DNA of 42,107 nucleotides from JASFYU01 sp045046905 (GCA_045046905.1 JASFYU010000061.1:1-42107), one strand, 5' to 3'. Counted from the first letter of the stretch, positions 15,819 through 23,828 are shown. Notes: generated by a model not told the origin, from the sequence alone. Numbers and translations: made by a program.

Positions 15819-15851
15819 TATATATTAAAATATAAAACAAAAAAAAGTCCC
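15806..15851 (+). promoter_or_regulatory. Antiterminator pairing of the Phe/Tyr attenuator
   Basis: GGGACT at 15806-15811, covering codons 20-22 of the leader peptide, is perfectly complementary to AGTCCC at 15846-15851, which is the 5' arm of the terminator. The two hairpins cannot form together. A ribosome paused at the Phe/Tyr codons leaves 15806-15811 exposed; one that reaches the stop at 15816 masks it. Confidence 0.75.
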
Positions 15852-15874
15852 ATAAAGAATGGGGCTTTTTTTTT
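15841..15874 (+). terminator. Attenuator terminator of the Phe/Tyr operon
   Basis: Stem AGTCCCAT (15846-15853) with ATGGGGCT (15859-15866), one G-U pair, loop AAAGA, an A-run before it and nine T residues after it (15866-15874). This is a textbook intrinsic terminator, placed 128 bp before the first structural gene and not after a gene. Confidence 0.88.
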
Positions 15875-16001
15875 GATTTTAATTGTAAAGAATGAAAATA
15901 GCCTGAATTTGTCAAAATTAGACTGTTGAGTCTTTTATAAGGGGTATTCAACCTAATATTGATTCTCTACTTTAATGTAAGATAAGAGTGGACCAGAAAA
16001 A

Positions 16002-16829
16002 ATGAAACTAAAAATAGCCATACAAGGAATAAAAGGATCTAACCATCATCAAGTGGCGAGGGAGTACTTTGGCGATGATATAGAATTGGCCGAATGCAGG
16101 TCCTTTGATTCCATCGTAGATATGCTTTTAGACAAATCTGTTGACAAGGGTATTATGGCCATTGAGAACTCGATTGCAGGATCTATTATTCCTAATTATG
16201 CGCTGGTTTACCACAACAATCTTCACATTATTGGAGAGCATTATCTGAACATTCATCATAACCTCATGGTGTTGAAAGGGGAGTCTATTGAGGATATTGA
16301 AGAGGTGCGTTCACACCCAATGGCTCTTTTACAATGCAAGAAGTTTTTCAAGGACTATCCGAGCATAAAGTTGGTAGAAGATGTAGATACAGCCGAGACC
16401 GCAAAATGTATTCAAGAACAACAATTGAAGCATATTGCTGCGATAGCACCTAAAGTGGCCGCGGATCTTTATGACTTGGACATTGTAGTTCCAGAGATTC
16501 AGACGATTAAAAATAACGCCACACGTTTTATTATTGTAAAAACAAAAAACAAGGAACTTTCAAAAGAAGAGATTAATAAGGCGTCAGTTCGTTTTATCAC
16601 AGACCATAAACGGGGTAGTTTGGCCGCTATGCTGAATGTGATGAGCGATTGTAATTTGAACTTGACTAAGATACAGTCACTTCCCATAATAGAGACTCCA
16701 TGGAAATATGCCTTTTTTGTAGATGTGACTTTTGACGTATTTAGCGATTTTTCAAAGGCGAAATCACTATTGAACATCATGTCGGAAGATTTTAAAGTAT
16801 TGGGCGAATATAAAAATGCAAGGCTATGA
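16002..16829 (+). CDS. pheA: Prephenate dehydratase
   Basis: A 275-residue monofunctional prephenate dehydratase, converting prephenate to phenylpyruvate, the committed step to phenylalanine. The catalytic domain spans about residues 3-182, with the conserved ATRF of the active site (NNATRFIIV, about 171-179). A regulatory ACT domain follows at about 195-272, where RGSLAAMLNVMSDCNLNLTKIQSLP matches the Phe-binding region (QSLP in place of the usual ESRP). No chorismate mutase domain is fused here; that activity is at the C-terminus of the DAHP synthase later in the operon. The stop overlaps the next ATG by 4 bp (ATGA). Confidence 0.95.
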   Translation: MKLKIAIQGIKGSNHHQVAREYFGDDIELAECRSFDSIVDMLLDKSVDKGIMAIENSIAGSIIPNYALVYHNNLHIIGEHYLNIHHNLMVLKGESIEDIEEVRSHPMALLQCKKFFKDYPSIKLVEDVDTAETAKCIQEQQLKHIAAIAPKVAADLYDLDIVVPEIQTIKNNATRFIIVKTKNKELSKEEINKASVRFITDHKRGSLAAMLNVMSDCNLNLTKIQSLPIIETPWKYAFFVDVTFDVFSDFSKAKSLLNIMSEDFKVLGEYKNARL

Positions 16830-17974
16830 TACGTACGGCGGATCGGTTACATACGATTAAGGAATACTACTTTTCTACAAAGTTAAGAGAAGTCAGGGGG
16901 CTTATTAATGAAGGTCGGCCCATTATTAATATGGGAATCGGCAGCCCTGATTTGGCGCCTTCCAAGACGGTTATTAGTGCTGTTAAAGAGGCGATTACAG
17001 ATATTGGTGCCCACCAATACCAAAGCTATCAGGGGCTTCTTGAATTACGAGAGGCGGTGGCCGATTTTTACAAGTCCAAATTTAATGTGACTGCAGACCC
17101 TGCCAATGAAATTTTGCCCCTGATGGGGTCGAAAGAAGGCATCATGCATATTAGTATGGCGTTTTTAAATTCAGGTGATGAGGTATTGATCCCCAATCCT
17201 GGATATCCTACCTATACCTCAGTGACCAAATTGGTGGGTGGCGTTCCCAGACTGTATAATTTGAGAGCTGAAGAAGGCTGGTTTCCTGATTTGAACGCAT
17301 TACAAGAGCAAGATATCTCCAAGGTTAAATTGATGTGGGTGAGCTATCCGCATATGCCGACAGGGGCTATTGCGACGAAGGAGCAATTGCAGCAATTGGT
17401 GAATTTCGCAAATAAGAACAATATTTTACTCGTCAATGACAACCCCTACAGTTTTGTGTTGAGTGATAATCCTATGAGTCTTTTGGGCGTAGATGGAGCG
17501 AAAGAAGTAGCCTTGGAACTCAATTCTCTGAGTAAAACCTTCAATATGGCCGGATGGCGAGTAGGCATGGTCTTGGGTAGCGCTGAGCATATCAATGCCA
17601 TTTTAAAGGTGAAAAGCAATATGGATTCTGGTATGTTCTACGGTATTCAAAAAGGCGCCATAGCTGCACTGAGGAGTGGCAAGGAATGGTTTGAGACCTT
17701 AGATAAGGTATATGCGTCTCGAAGAAAACTAATGTTTGAATTGGCAGATAAATTAAACTGTATTTACAACCCGAATGCCGTGGGAATGTTTGTTTGGGCA
17801 AAATTACCCAGTGGAATTGCATCTGCAGAAAAGTTTATTGATGAAGTGTTATATGATAAAAACATATTCATTGCGCCAGGAACAATTTTTGGCAGTAATG
17901 GCGAGGGTTATATTCGATTCTCACTCTGTGTAACAGAAGATAAAATCAAGGAAGCCATCGATAGATTTGAGTAG
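16826..17974 (+). CDS. PLP-dependent aminotransferase (class I/II), probably aromatic
   Basis: A 382-residue fold-type I aminotransferase. The PLP-binding lysine is in SLSKTFNMAGWRVG (about residues 233-246). The Asn/Asp/Tyr cofactor contacts are seen in NPGYPTY near 130 and NDNPYSFV near 207. Position in the operon, between prephenate dehydratase and prephenate dehydrogenase, points to the final transamination of phenylpyruvate and hydroxyphenylpyruvate to Phe and Tyr, or of prephenate to arogenate. The closest family name is aspartate/aromatic aminotransferase; the exact specificity cannot be read from the sequence. Translation is coupled to pheA by the ATGA overlap. Confidence 0.9.
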   Translation: MIRTADRLHTIKEYYFSTKLREVRGLINEGRPIINMGIGSPDLAPSKTVISAVKEAITDIGAHQYQSYQGLLELREAVADFYKSKFNVTADPANEILPLMGSKEGIMHISMAFLNSGDEVLIPNPGYPTYTSVTKLVGGVPRLYNLRAEEGWFPDLNALQEQDISKVKLMWVSYPHMPTGAIATKEQLQQLVNFANKNNILLVNDNPYSFVLSDNPMSLLGVDGAKEVALELNSLSKTFNMAGWRVGMVLGSAEHINAILKVKSNMDSGMFYGIQKGAIAALRSGKEWFETLDKVYASRRKLMFELADKLNCIYNPNAVGMFVWAKLPSGIASAEKFIDEVLYDKNIFIAPGTIFGSNGEGYIRFSLCVTEDKIKEAIDRFE

Positions 17975-17982
17975 TTGGTGTT

Positions 17983-18024
17983 GAATGATGAGTTATGAGT
18001 AGTGGGTCATGAGTGGTGAGAACA
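17983..18024. repeat. Degenerate heptamer array after the aminotransferase gene
   Basis: Six 7-bp units starting 8 bp after the stop codon: GAATGAT, GAGTTAT, GAGTAGT, GGGTCAT, GAGTGGT, GAGAACA. All share GxG/AxxT, so the period is clear even though the units drift. Confidence 0.65.
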
Positions 18025-18085
18025 GGCTTCTCAATACTAATAGCTGTTCAGAATAAATTGTAAAATTGAAATAGTAACGTATTAA

Positions 18086-18111
18086 TTCCTCTCCTTTGGA
18101 GGGCTTAGGTT
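18086..18111. repeat. C/G palindromic repeat directly before tyrA
   Basis: CTCC-TTT-GGAG (18091-18101) followed by GGCTTAGGTT and then the ATG at 18112. It resembles the element before metF (10171-10200). Confidence 0.55.
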
Positions 18112-18972
18112 ATGAACGTATTTGTCATTGGTATAGGTTTAATAGGAGGTTCTTTTGCAAGAGATGTAAAAAGACTGTATCCTAATACAAAAATTTACGG
18201 AGTCGATGCCGATAATTCACATTTGGAAGAAGCATTGGCTTTGAATCTGATCGATGTGAAATCAAGTTATGATGATTTACACCTTGCCGATATGGTGATT
18301 GTAAGTATCCCCGTAGATGTTCTGGTAGCCGAACTGCCTAAAATATTGGATGCTGTGAATGATGATGCCGTAGTTTTTGATGCAGGTTCTACCAAAAGTC
18401 TGATTTGTAAAACCTTGGCCAATCATTCAAAAAGGCGAAATTTCTTGGCATGTCATCCTATTGCAGGCACCGAGTTTTCAGGGCCTTCGGCGGCCATCGA
18501 TAGTCTTTTTGAAGGCAAGACGAATATTATTTGCGAAGTAGAAAAAACGGCCTTTAAGCTGCAAGAAAAAGTTTTAGAGCTTTTTCAGCGAATAGGAATG
18601 CGTATTCGTTATATGAACCCAGAGGCGCACGACAAACATATTGCCTACGTTTCGCATTTGTCGCATATTAGTTCTTTTATGTTGGGCAAAACGGTCATCG
18701 AAAAAGAGAAAAACGAGCGTGATATTTTTGATATGGCGGGTAGTGGTTTTGAAAGTACGGTGCGGTTGGCAAAAAGCTCGCCGGCGATGTGGACACCTAT
18801 TTTTGAACAGAACAAAGAAAATGTAATCGAGACCTTAGAGGAGTATATTCAGAATCTAAAAGAGTTTAAACAACTGCTCCTAGATGGTGATTATAACGGC
18901 ATTTATGATCAAATAAATAATACGAATAAAATAAAGGAAATCTTAAAAGGAATACCACTTAACAAACAATAA
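18112..18972 (+). CDS. tyrA: Prephenate dehydrogenase
   Basis: A 286-residue NAD(P)-dependent dehydrogenase that oxidatively decarboxylates prephenate to 4-hydroxyphenylpyruvate on the way to tyrosine. The nucleotide-binding fold starts with VIGIGLIGGSFARD (residues 5-18). The substrate region ACHPIAGTEFSG (about 117-128) and the conserved His in VSHLSHISSF (about 179-188) follow. The length is that of the monofunctional enzyme, without chorismate mutase or ACT domains. It is third in the aromatic operon, about 137 bp after the aminotransferase; the gap is taken up by two short repeats and no terminator. Confidence 0.93.
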   Translation: MNVFVIGIGLIGGSFARDVKRLYPNTKIYGVDADNSHLEEALALNLIDVKSSYDDLHLADMVIVSIPVDVLVAELPKILDAVNDDAVVFDAGSTKSLICKTLANHSKRRNFLACHPIAGTEFSGPSAAIDSLFEGKTNIICEVEKTAFKLQEKVLELFQRIGMRIRYMNPEAHDKHIAYVSHLSHISSFMLGKTVIEKEKNERDIFDMAGSGFESTVRLAKSSPAMWTPIFEQNKENVIETLEEYIQNLKEFKQLLLDGDYNGIYDQINNTNKIKEILKGIPLNKQ

Positions 18973-18977
18973 GTATA

Positions 18978-20060
18978 ATGGAGAATACAAAGGAAATGAG
19001 AACATGGTTGGATGATTTAGGATTGGATCACCCACTAGTAATAGCAGGACCATGTAGTGCCGAGACCGAAGAGCAGGTATTGAGAATAGCGCATAGTTTG
19101 AAAGATACCGATGTCAATTATTACCGCGCGGGTATCTGGAAGCCAAGAACGCGTCCTGGAAATTTTGAAGGTGTAGGGGCTTTAGGGCTAAAATGGCTGC
19201 AAAGAGTGAAGGAAGAAACAGGCATGAAGACAACGACCGAGGTGGCCAATGCGGCCCATGTAAAATTGGCTTTAGAACACGACATTGATATGCTGTGGAT
19301 AGGTGCACGATCAACTGTGAGTCCGTTTATCATGCAAGAAATCGCCGACGCCCTCGCTGGTACTGAAAAAACAGTATTGGTTAAGAATCCGGTAAACCCT
19401 GATTTGTCATTATGGTTAGGTGGTATCGAAAGACTTTATACCGCTGGTATTAAGAATTTAGGAGCCATTCATAGAGGTTTTTCGACTTATGAAAAAACAA
19501 AGTATAGAAATATTCCTGAATGGCAGTTGGCGATAGAATTCCAAAATAAATTTCCTGACCTGCCTCTAATTTGTGATCCTTCGCATATCACCGGAAAACG
19601 AGATATGATTCTTGATGTATCGCAAAGAGCCTTGGATCTTAATTTCGATGGTTTGATGATCGAAACCCATCACGACCCTGATAATGCATGGAGTGATGCC
19701 GCGCAGCAGGTAACACCTGCAAGCTTGGTGCAAATCATGAAAGATTTGAAAATTCGTAAAGAAAGCGACCCAGAAGCTGAATACAATAGTAAGCTGAACA
19801 ATCTAAGGGCACAGATCGATATCTTAGACCATCAGTTGATTGAAAGCCTTGGTAGGCGTATGAAAGTTTCAGATGGTATAGGACAAATCAAAAAGGAAAA
19901 GAATGTAGCCGTTTTACAGAATTCTCGATGGAACGAGATTCTGGGGGCCATGATTTTGGAAGGAGAGACCAAAGGGCTTAGCGAAGAGTTTATTTTACGT
20001 ATGTTCAAGGCTATTCACCAAGAGTCGATCAACCGACAAGAGAAGGTTATAAATGCGTAA
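18978..20060 (+). CDS. aroG: Bifunctional DAHP synthase / chorismate mutase
   Basis: A 360-residue fusion. Residues about 15-255 are a type I-beta (KDO8P-like) DAHP synthase, with VIAGPCSAET (21-30), AGIWKPRTRPGNFEG (about 52-66) and CDPSHITGKRD (about 200-210). It condenses PEP and erythrose 4-phosphate at the start of the shikimate pathway. Residues about 268-355 are an AroQ-type chorismate mutase (LNNLRAQIDILDHQLIESLG), converting chorismate to prephenate, the substrate of the two enzymes encoded upstream. In this fusion the mutase domain usually also provides allosteric control by prephenate or chorismate. The gene starts 5 bp after tyrA. Confidence 0.94.
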   Translation: MENTKEMRTWLDDLGLDHPLVIAGPCSAETEEQVLRIAHSLKDTDVNYYRAGIWKPRTRPGNFEGVGALGLKWLQRVKEETGMKTTTEVANAAHVKLALEHDIDMLWIGARSTVSPFIMQEIADALAGTEKTVLVKNPVNPDLSLWLGGIERLYTAGIKNLGAIHRGFSTYEKTKYRNIPEWQLAIEFQNKFPDLPLICDPSHITGKRDMILDVSQRALDLNFDGLMIETHHDPDNAWSDAAQQVTPASLVQIMKDLKIRKESDPEAEYNSKLNNLRAQIDILDHQLIESLGRRMKVSDGIGQIKKEKNVAVLQNSRWNEILGAMILEGETKGLSEEFILRMFKAIHQESINRQEKVINA

Positions 20061-20080
20061 TACCATTTTAACGCTAATCA

Positions 20081-20201
20081 AATTGGTATAAAGCGTTTTT
20101 GTGAGAAACAATAGTGACGAAGCAATCTGTTTGATTTGTACTTCAAATCAGTAGATTGCTTCATGCTATTTAGATTTTCCTACCCGTTCCGAATTGGTAT
20201 A
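20081..20201. repeat. Intergenic hairpin element with AATTGGTATA borders
   Basis: Core hairpin: GAAGCAATCT (20119-20128) with AGATTGCTTC (20153-20162), and inside it TGATTTG (20132-20138) with CAAATCA (20144-20150), loop TACTT: 17 bp of near-continuous pairing. The same decamer AATTGGTATA stands on both sides, at 20081-20090 and 20192-20201. The core resembles the GAAGCAATCT repeats scattered through many bacterial genomes. It may also terminate the aromatic operon, although no long T-run follows. Confidence 0.7.
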
Positions 20202-20223
20202 CTCAAAATGATAGTCACAATGA

Positions 20224-20667
20224 TTAGTCTTTCTTGAAAATGTATCGAGTAATAAAAATACCCTGCCCATCATCGTCCCCTGCGTCACTTTCTACAGCGC
20301 TTACAACGAAAGCCAATTCCCAGCCATCGGCGGTCATAGCACTTAATTTCGAAGATATAATGGCATCATTGGCGGCAATATTCTGAAAACGTATGCCCGC
20401 AATATTGTAAAAGTTCAAAAGCTTTGTTTCCTCAAAATTCTTTACGCGAATAGCACTTCTTTTAGATTTGTTTCGAGTATGGTCCTCTTTGGTTTGTGTC
20501 GAGGTGTACTCCGTGAAGTTTTTTTCCTCTTGGGAATCGATAATACGTGAGCGGCCTAAACCACTTGGTACTATAGATTCTACACTGGTGATGACCTTGA
20601 ATTGTTGTGCGCTGGCATCTAATATCGAAATAAGGCCAAGGCAAGCAATAAACAGGATCTTTTTCAT
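20224..20667 (-). CDS. Small secreted protein of unknown function
   Basis: A 147-residue protein with a signal peptide (residues 1-20, ending ASA before QQFK). The mature part has a charged middle (TQTKEDHTRNKSKRS, about 57-71) and a C-terminal block, SAMTADGWELAFVVSA (about 107-122), that resembles the DGWEL motif of DUF4177-like small proteins. I do not recognise a specific family. It stands alone on the minus strand, convergent with the aromatic operon and divergent from rsgA, with a consensus -7 box inside an inverted repeat upstream. Confidence 0.7.
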   Translation of the reverse strand: MKKILFIACLGLISILDASAQQFKVITSVESIVPSGLGRSRIIDSQEEKNFTEYTSTQTKEDHTRNKSKRSAIRVKNFEETKLLNFYNIAGIRFQNIAANDAIISSKLSAMTADGWELAFVVSAVESDAGDDDGQGIFITRYIFKKD

Positions 20668-20692
20668 TTTTATACGATTTTATTGTTGGTAC

Positions 20693-20715
20693 TGAATCAA
20701 ATATACGCTGATTCA
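20693..20715 (-). promoter_or_regulatory. -7 element overlapped by an inverted repeat
   Basis: Minus-strand TATATTTG (20705-20698) matches TAnnTTTG. It lies within TGAATCA - 9 bp - TGATTCA (20693-20699 and 20709-20715), perfect 7-bp arms. A protein bound there would cover the promoter of the small secreted protein at 20224-20667. Confidence 0.5.
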
Positions 20716-20766
20716 TAACAAGAAAAATCGTTATTTTGTACCAACCTAGCTAATATTGAGCACTGA

Positions 20767-21723
20767 ATGATAGGAATTGTATATAAATCTACCGGTAGTT
20801 GGTACACAGTGAGAACTGATGAGGGTGTTTTTTATAAATGTAGAATTAAAGGAAAATTCCGGATAAAAGGTATTAAAAGCACCAATCCCGTTGCTGTAGG
20901 AGATGAGGTCGAGTTCGAAATAGAAGGAGGTGGAGATGAAACTTTGGGGGTCATAACCAAAATATCGAAAAGGAGAAATTATATCATTCGAAAATCGGTC
21001 AACCTTTCAAAGCAGACTCATATTATCGCAGCCAATATCGATCAAGCTTTCTTGATGATTACCTTGAACAACCCCAAGACCTATACCATTTTTATAGATC
21101 GTTTCTTGGCCACGGCAGAGGCCTATGATATACCGGCCATTCTGCTTTTTAATAAGATCGACACCTATACAGCTGATGAATTGGCCGAAGTGAAGTATTT
21201 GGCCGAACTATATCGAAAAATAGGGTATACCTGTATTGGCTTATCTGCAATAACAGGAGAAAATGTAGCTAAAATAAAGGAGTTGATGTTGAGGAAAACA
21301 AGCATGTTTTCAGGACATTCAGGGGTAGGAAAATCAACGCTTATCAATAAATTAGAGCCTACTTTAGACATTAAAACGGCAGAGATATCTGAACAACATC
21401 TACAAGGCCAGCATACCACTACCTTTGCCGAAATGTTCGATTTAAGCTTTAATGCACGCATTATTGATACGCCCGGTATCAAAGGTTTTGGAATCGTTGA
21501 TATGAAAAAAGAAGAAATCGGTGATTATTTTCCCGAGTTCTTTGCGTTAAAAGGGGATTGTAAATTCAATAACTGTCTTCATTTGGAGGAGCCTCAATGT
21601 GCGATAAAAGAAGCTTTGGAAAATGATGAAGTAGCATGGAGTCGCTACAAGAGTTATGTTCAAATGGTAACCGAAGAGGACGAAAATTATAGAACGGATA
21701 TTTATGATACTAAGAATAAATAG
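20767..21723 (+). CDS. rsgA: Ribosome small-subunit-dependent GTPase A
   Basis: A 318-residue circularly permuted GTPase that checks late 30S subunit assembly. An N-terminal OB-fold (about 1-70) is followed by the permuted GTPase domain. The NKxD-type motif LFNKID (about 125-130) comes before the P-loop GHSGVGKS (about 183-190) and DTPG (about 235-238). A C-terminal zinc finger has its ligands in GDCKFNNCLHLEEPQC (about 263-278). Domain order and length are standard. The genes after it (dtd, MazG-like) follow on the same strand with small gaps. Confidence 0.95.
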   Translation: MIGIVYKSTGSWYTVRTDEGVFYKCRIKGKFRIKGIKSTNPVAVGDEVEFEIEGGGDETLGVITKISKRRNYIIRKSVNLSKQTHIIAANIDQAFLMITLNNPKTYTIFIDRFLATAEAYDIPAILLFNKIDTYTADELAEVKYLAELYRKIGYTCIGLSAITGENVAKIKELMLRKTSMFSGHSGVGKSTLINKLEPTLDIKTAEISEQHLQGQHTTTFAEMFDLSFNARIIDTPGIKGFGIVDMKKEEIGDYFPEFFALKGDCKFNNCLHLEEPQCAIKEALENDEVAWSRYKSYVQMVTEEDENYRTDIYDTKNK

Positions 21724-21729
21724 AATTCA

Positions 21730-21752
21730 ACACCCTTGTAAAAAGGGGTTGG
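21730..21752. repeat. Small palindrome before dtd
   Basis: CACCCTT-GTAA-AAAGGGG, a 5-bp hairpin between rsgA and dtd that loosely resembles the C/G palindromes at 10171 and 18086. It is followed by GGTTGG and not by a T-run, so it is a poor terminator. Confidence 0.35.
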
Positions 21753-21762
21753 TCAGCGAATT

Positions 21763-22215
21763 ATGAGGGCAGTGGTTCAAAGAGTGTTATGGGCCAATGT
21801 CACGGTAGAACAAAAGCTGGTCTCCAAAATAGAAAACGGACTTTTGATACTCTTGGGTATTGAGGATGCCGACAACACCCATGATATTGAATGGCTGTCA
21901 AGAAAAGTAGCGAATCTGCGTATATTCAATGATGATCAAGGTGTTATGAATAATTCTTTACGAGATATAGAGGGTGGGGCCATTGTGGTCAGCCAATTCA
22001 CCTTACATGCATTGACCAAAAAGGGAAATAGACCGTCTTATATAAAAGCTTCTAAACCCGATATTGCCATACCCTTATATGAGAAATTTGTACTACAATT
22101 AGAGAACGAGCTGGGCAAAAGAGTAGGAACGGGTATTTTTGGGGCCGATATGAAGGTCGAATTATTGAATGACGGTCCGGTTACTATTTTTTTTGATACA
22201 AAAAACAAAGAATAA
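21763..22215 (+). CDS. dtd: D-aminoacyl-tRNA deacylase
   Basis: A 150-residue DTD enzyme that hydrolyses D-aminoacyl-tRNA (and Gly-tRNA-Ala), protecting translation. Both signature motifs are present: SQFTL (about residues 78-82) and the Gly-cisPro equivalent in KGNRPSY (about 87-93; family GxxP). The start MRAVVQRV is the family N-terminus. It overlaps the next gene by one base (TAATG). Confidence 0.95.
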   Translation: MRAVVQRVLWANVTVEQKLVSKIENGLLILLGIEDADNTHDIEWLSRKVANLRIFNDDQGVMNNSLRDIEGGAIVVSQFTLHALTKKGNRPSYIKASKPDIAIPLYEKFVLQLENELGKRVGTGIFGADMKVELLNDGPVTIFFDTKNKE

Positions 22216-22541
22216 TGAACATTCAAAATGCACAAAAGGTAGTAGACGATTGGATCAAACAACATGGTGTTCGTTATTTTAATGAGCTGACTAATATGGC
22301 CCAACTTACTGAGGAAGTGGGTGAGGTCGCCCGTATCATTGCCCGAAGATATGGTGAGCAGAGCGAAAAAGAATCCGACAAGGACAAAGACCTTGGCGAA
22401 GAACTGGCCGATGTGCTTTTTGTGGTACTCTGTTTGGCCAACCAAACAGGAATAGATTTGCAAGATGCCTTTGATAAAAAATTAGCCTTGAAAACCAAAC
22501 GGGATCACGATAGGCACCAGAACAATAAAAAGCTGAAATAG
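22215..22541 (+). CDS. MazG-like nucleotide pyrophosphohydrolase
   Basis: A 108-residue all-alpha NTP pyrophosphohydrolase. The metal-binding motif ExxE...ExxD is present as EEVGEVARI (about residues 36-44) and GEELADVLFV (about 71-80). It hydrolyses nucleoside triphosphates to monophosphates, probably removing non-canonical nucleotides. The short, single-domain form next to dtd is common in Bacteroidota; together they look like a small quality-control pair. Its ATG overlaps the dtd stop. Confidence 0.88.
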   Translation: MNIQNAQKVVDDWIKQHGVRYFNELTNMAQLTEEVGEVARIIARRYGEQSEKESDKDKDLGEELADVLFVVLCLANQTGIDLQDAFDKKLALKTKRDHDRHQNNKKLK

Positions 22542-22544
22542 TGT

Positions 22545-22552
22545 TATCTTTG
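22545..22552 (+). promoter_or_regulatory. -7 element of aroA
   Basis: TATCTTTG, full match to TAnnTTTG, 25 bp before the TTG start of aroA and just after the preceding stop. No TTG is present at the -33 distance. Confidence 0.5.
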
Positions 22553-22576
22553 TGCTTCCCTTTTAAACATTAAAGA

Positions 22577-23806
22577 TTGAATCTACAGTTAAGCGGTCCT
22601 TCCAGTAATCTAATCACAGCCAATATTCAAATCACTGGTTCTAAAAGTGAGTCGAATCGCTCTTTGCTATTACAGGCACTATATCCGAACATTACGATCG
22701 GTAACATCTCTAATTCTGATGATGCCATGGTTATGCAAAAAGGTTTGAAAATCAAAAATGGCGAGGTCGATATTCATCATGCCGGTACGGCAATGCGATT
22801 TCTTACAGGCTATTTTGCATCACAGGAGGGTAAAGAGGTGATCTTGACGGGGTCTCAGCGTATGACAGAGCGTCCTGTTGAGATATTAGTAGATGCCCTG
22901 CGAAGTTTAGGAGCAGATATCGAATATCTAAAGAATGAAGGCTACCCGCCGATTCATATCAAAGGAAAAAAACTTTCAAAGAACAAAGTATGTCTACCGG
23001 CGAATATCAGTAGCCAATATATTTCTTCCTTGTTGTTGATTGCACCGAGCTTGCAAAATGGACTAGAACTCGAATTGGTAGGCAAGATTACATCGGTACC
23101 CTATATAAAAATGACCTTGGGTCTGTTGGAGCAGATTGGGGTTCAATCTAGCTTTGAAGAGAATACGATTAAAGTGGCATCAATGGCATCGATAGTATCA
23201 AAAAATCTAATCATTGAATCGGATTGGAGCTCGGCCTCTTATTTTTATAGTATTGTCGCCCTTTCTGAAATTGGAAGTGAAATAAGCCTGTCGGCCTATA
23301 AAAAAGATAGCCTGCAAGGAGATAGCCTGCTGGTTGATATCTATAAAGATTTTGGCGTAGAAACTATTTTTAGCGATACTTCAATTCAAATTAAAAAAAC
23401 TGCCGACTGCCAAGGATCCACTTTCCATCGTGAATTATCGAACGCCCCCGATATTGCACAGACGATTGCAGTAACTTGTTTCGGATTAGGCATAGGCTGC
23501 CATCTTACGGGGCTACATACCTTAAAGATTAAAGAAACCGATAGGTTGGAGGCCATGAAAACAGAACTCTCCAAATTAGGTGCCGATATTGAGGTTACCA
23601 ATGTAGATTTAAGCTTGCAGACATCGAATGGCATTTTTAGCGATATAGCGATCGATACGTATAATGACCACAGAATGGCCATGGCGTTTGGACCTTTGGC
23701 CCTAAAAACATCATTGATCATCAACAATGCTGAAGTAGTTTCTAAGTCCTACCCTGATTTTTGGGAGGATCTAAAAAAGCTTCAATTTAATGTCGAGGAA
23801 CTTTAG
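22577..23806 (+). CDS. aroA: 3-phosphoshikimate 1-carboxyvinyltransferase (EPSP synthase)
   Basis: A 409-residue EPSP synthase, the sixth shikimate-pathway step, joining PEP to shikimate 3-phosphate. Active-site elements are visible: GSKSESNRSLLLQAL (about residues 22-36; Lys and Ser/Arg contacts), HAGTAMRFLTGYFA (about 65-78), KETDRLEAMKTEL (about 318-330) and DHRMAMAF (about 365-372). The start is a TTG; no ATG lies close. The family normally has 420-440 residues, so this is a slightly compact form. It has its own -7 box and feeds chorismate to the Phe/Tyr operon upstream, but it is not part of that transcript. Confidence 0.94.
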   Translation: MNLQLSGPSSNLITANIQITGSKSESNRSLLLQALYPNITIGNISNSDDAMVMQKGLKIKNGEVDIHHAGTAMRFLTGYFASQEGKEVILTGSQRMTERPVEILVDALRSLGADIEYLKNEGYPPIHIKGKKLSKNKVCLPANISSQYISSLLLIAPSLQNGLELELVGKITSVPYIKMTLGLLEQIGVQSSFEENTIKVASMASIVSKNLIIESDWSSASYFYSIVALSEIGSEISLSAYKKDSLQGDSLLVDIYKDFGVETIFSDTSIQIKKTADCQGSTFHRELSNAPDIAQTIAVTCFGLGIGCHLTGLHTLKIKETDRLEAMKTELSKLGADIEVTNVDLSLQTSNGIFSDIAIDTYNDHRMAMAFGPLALKTSLIINNAEVVSKSYPDFWEDLKKLQFNVEEL

Positions 23807-23828
23807 TGACATTTAATCCTTGTTTTCC

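Noticed and set aside
15920..15936. AGACT-GTTG-AGTCT hairpin as a second attenuator terminator
   Set aside because: Only a 5-bp AT-rich stem with a short T-run; far weaker than the hairpin at 15841-15874 and without a competing structure.
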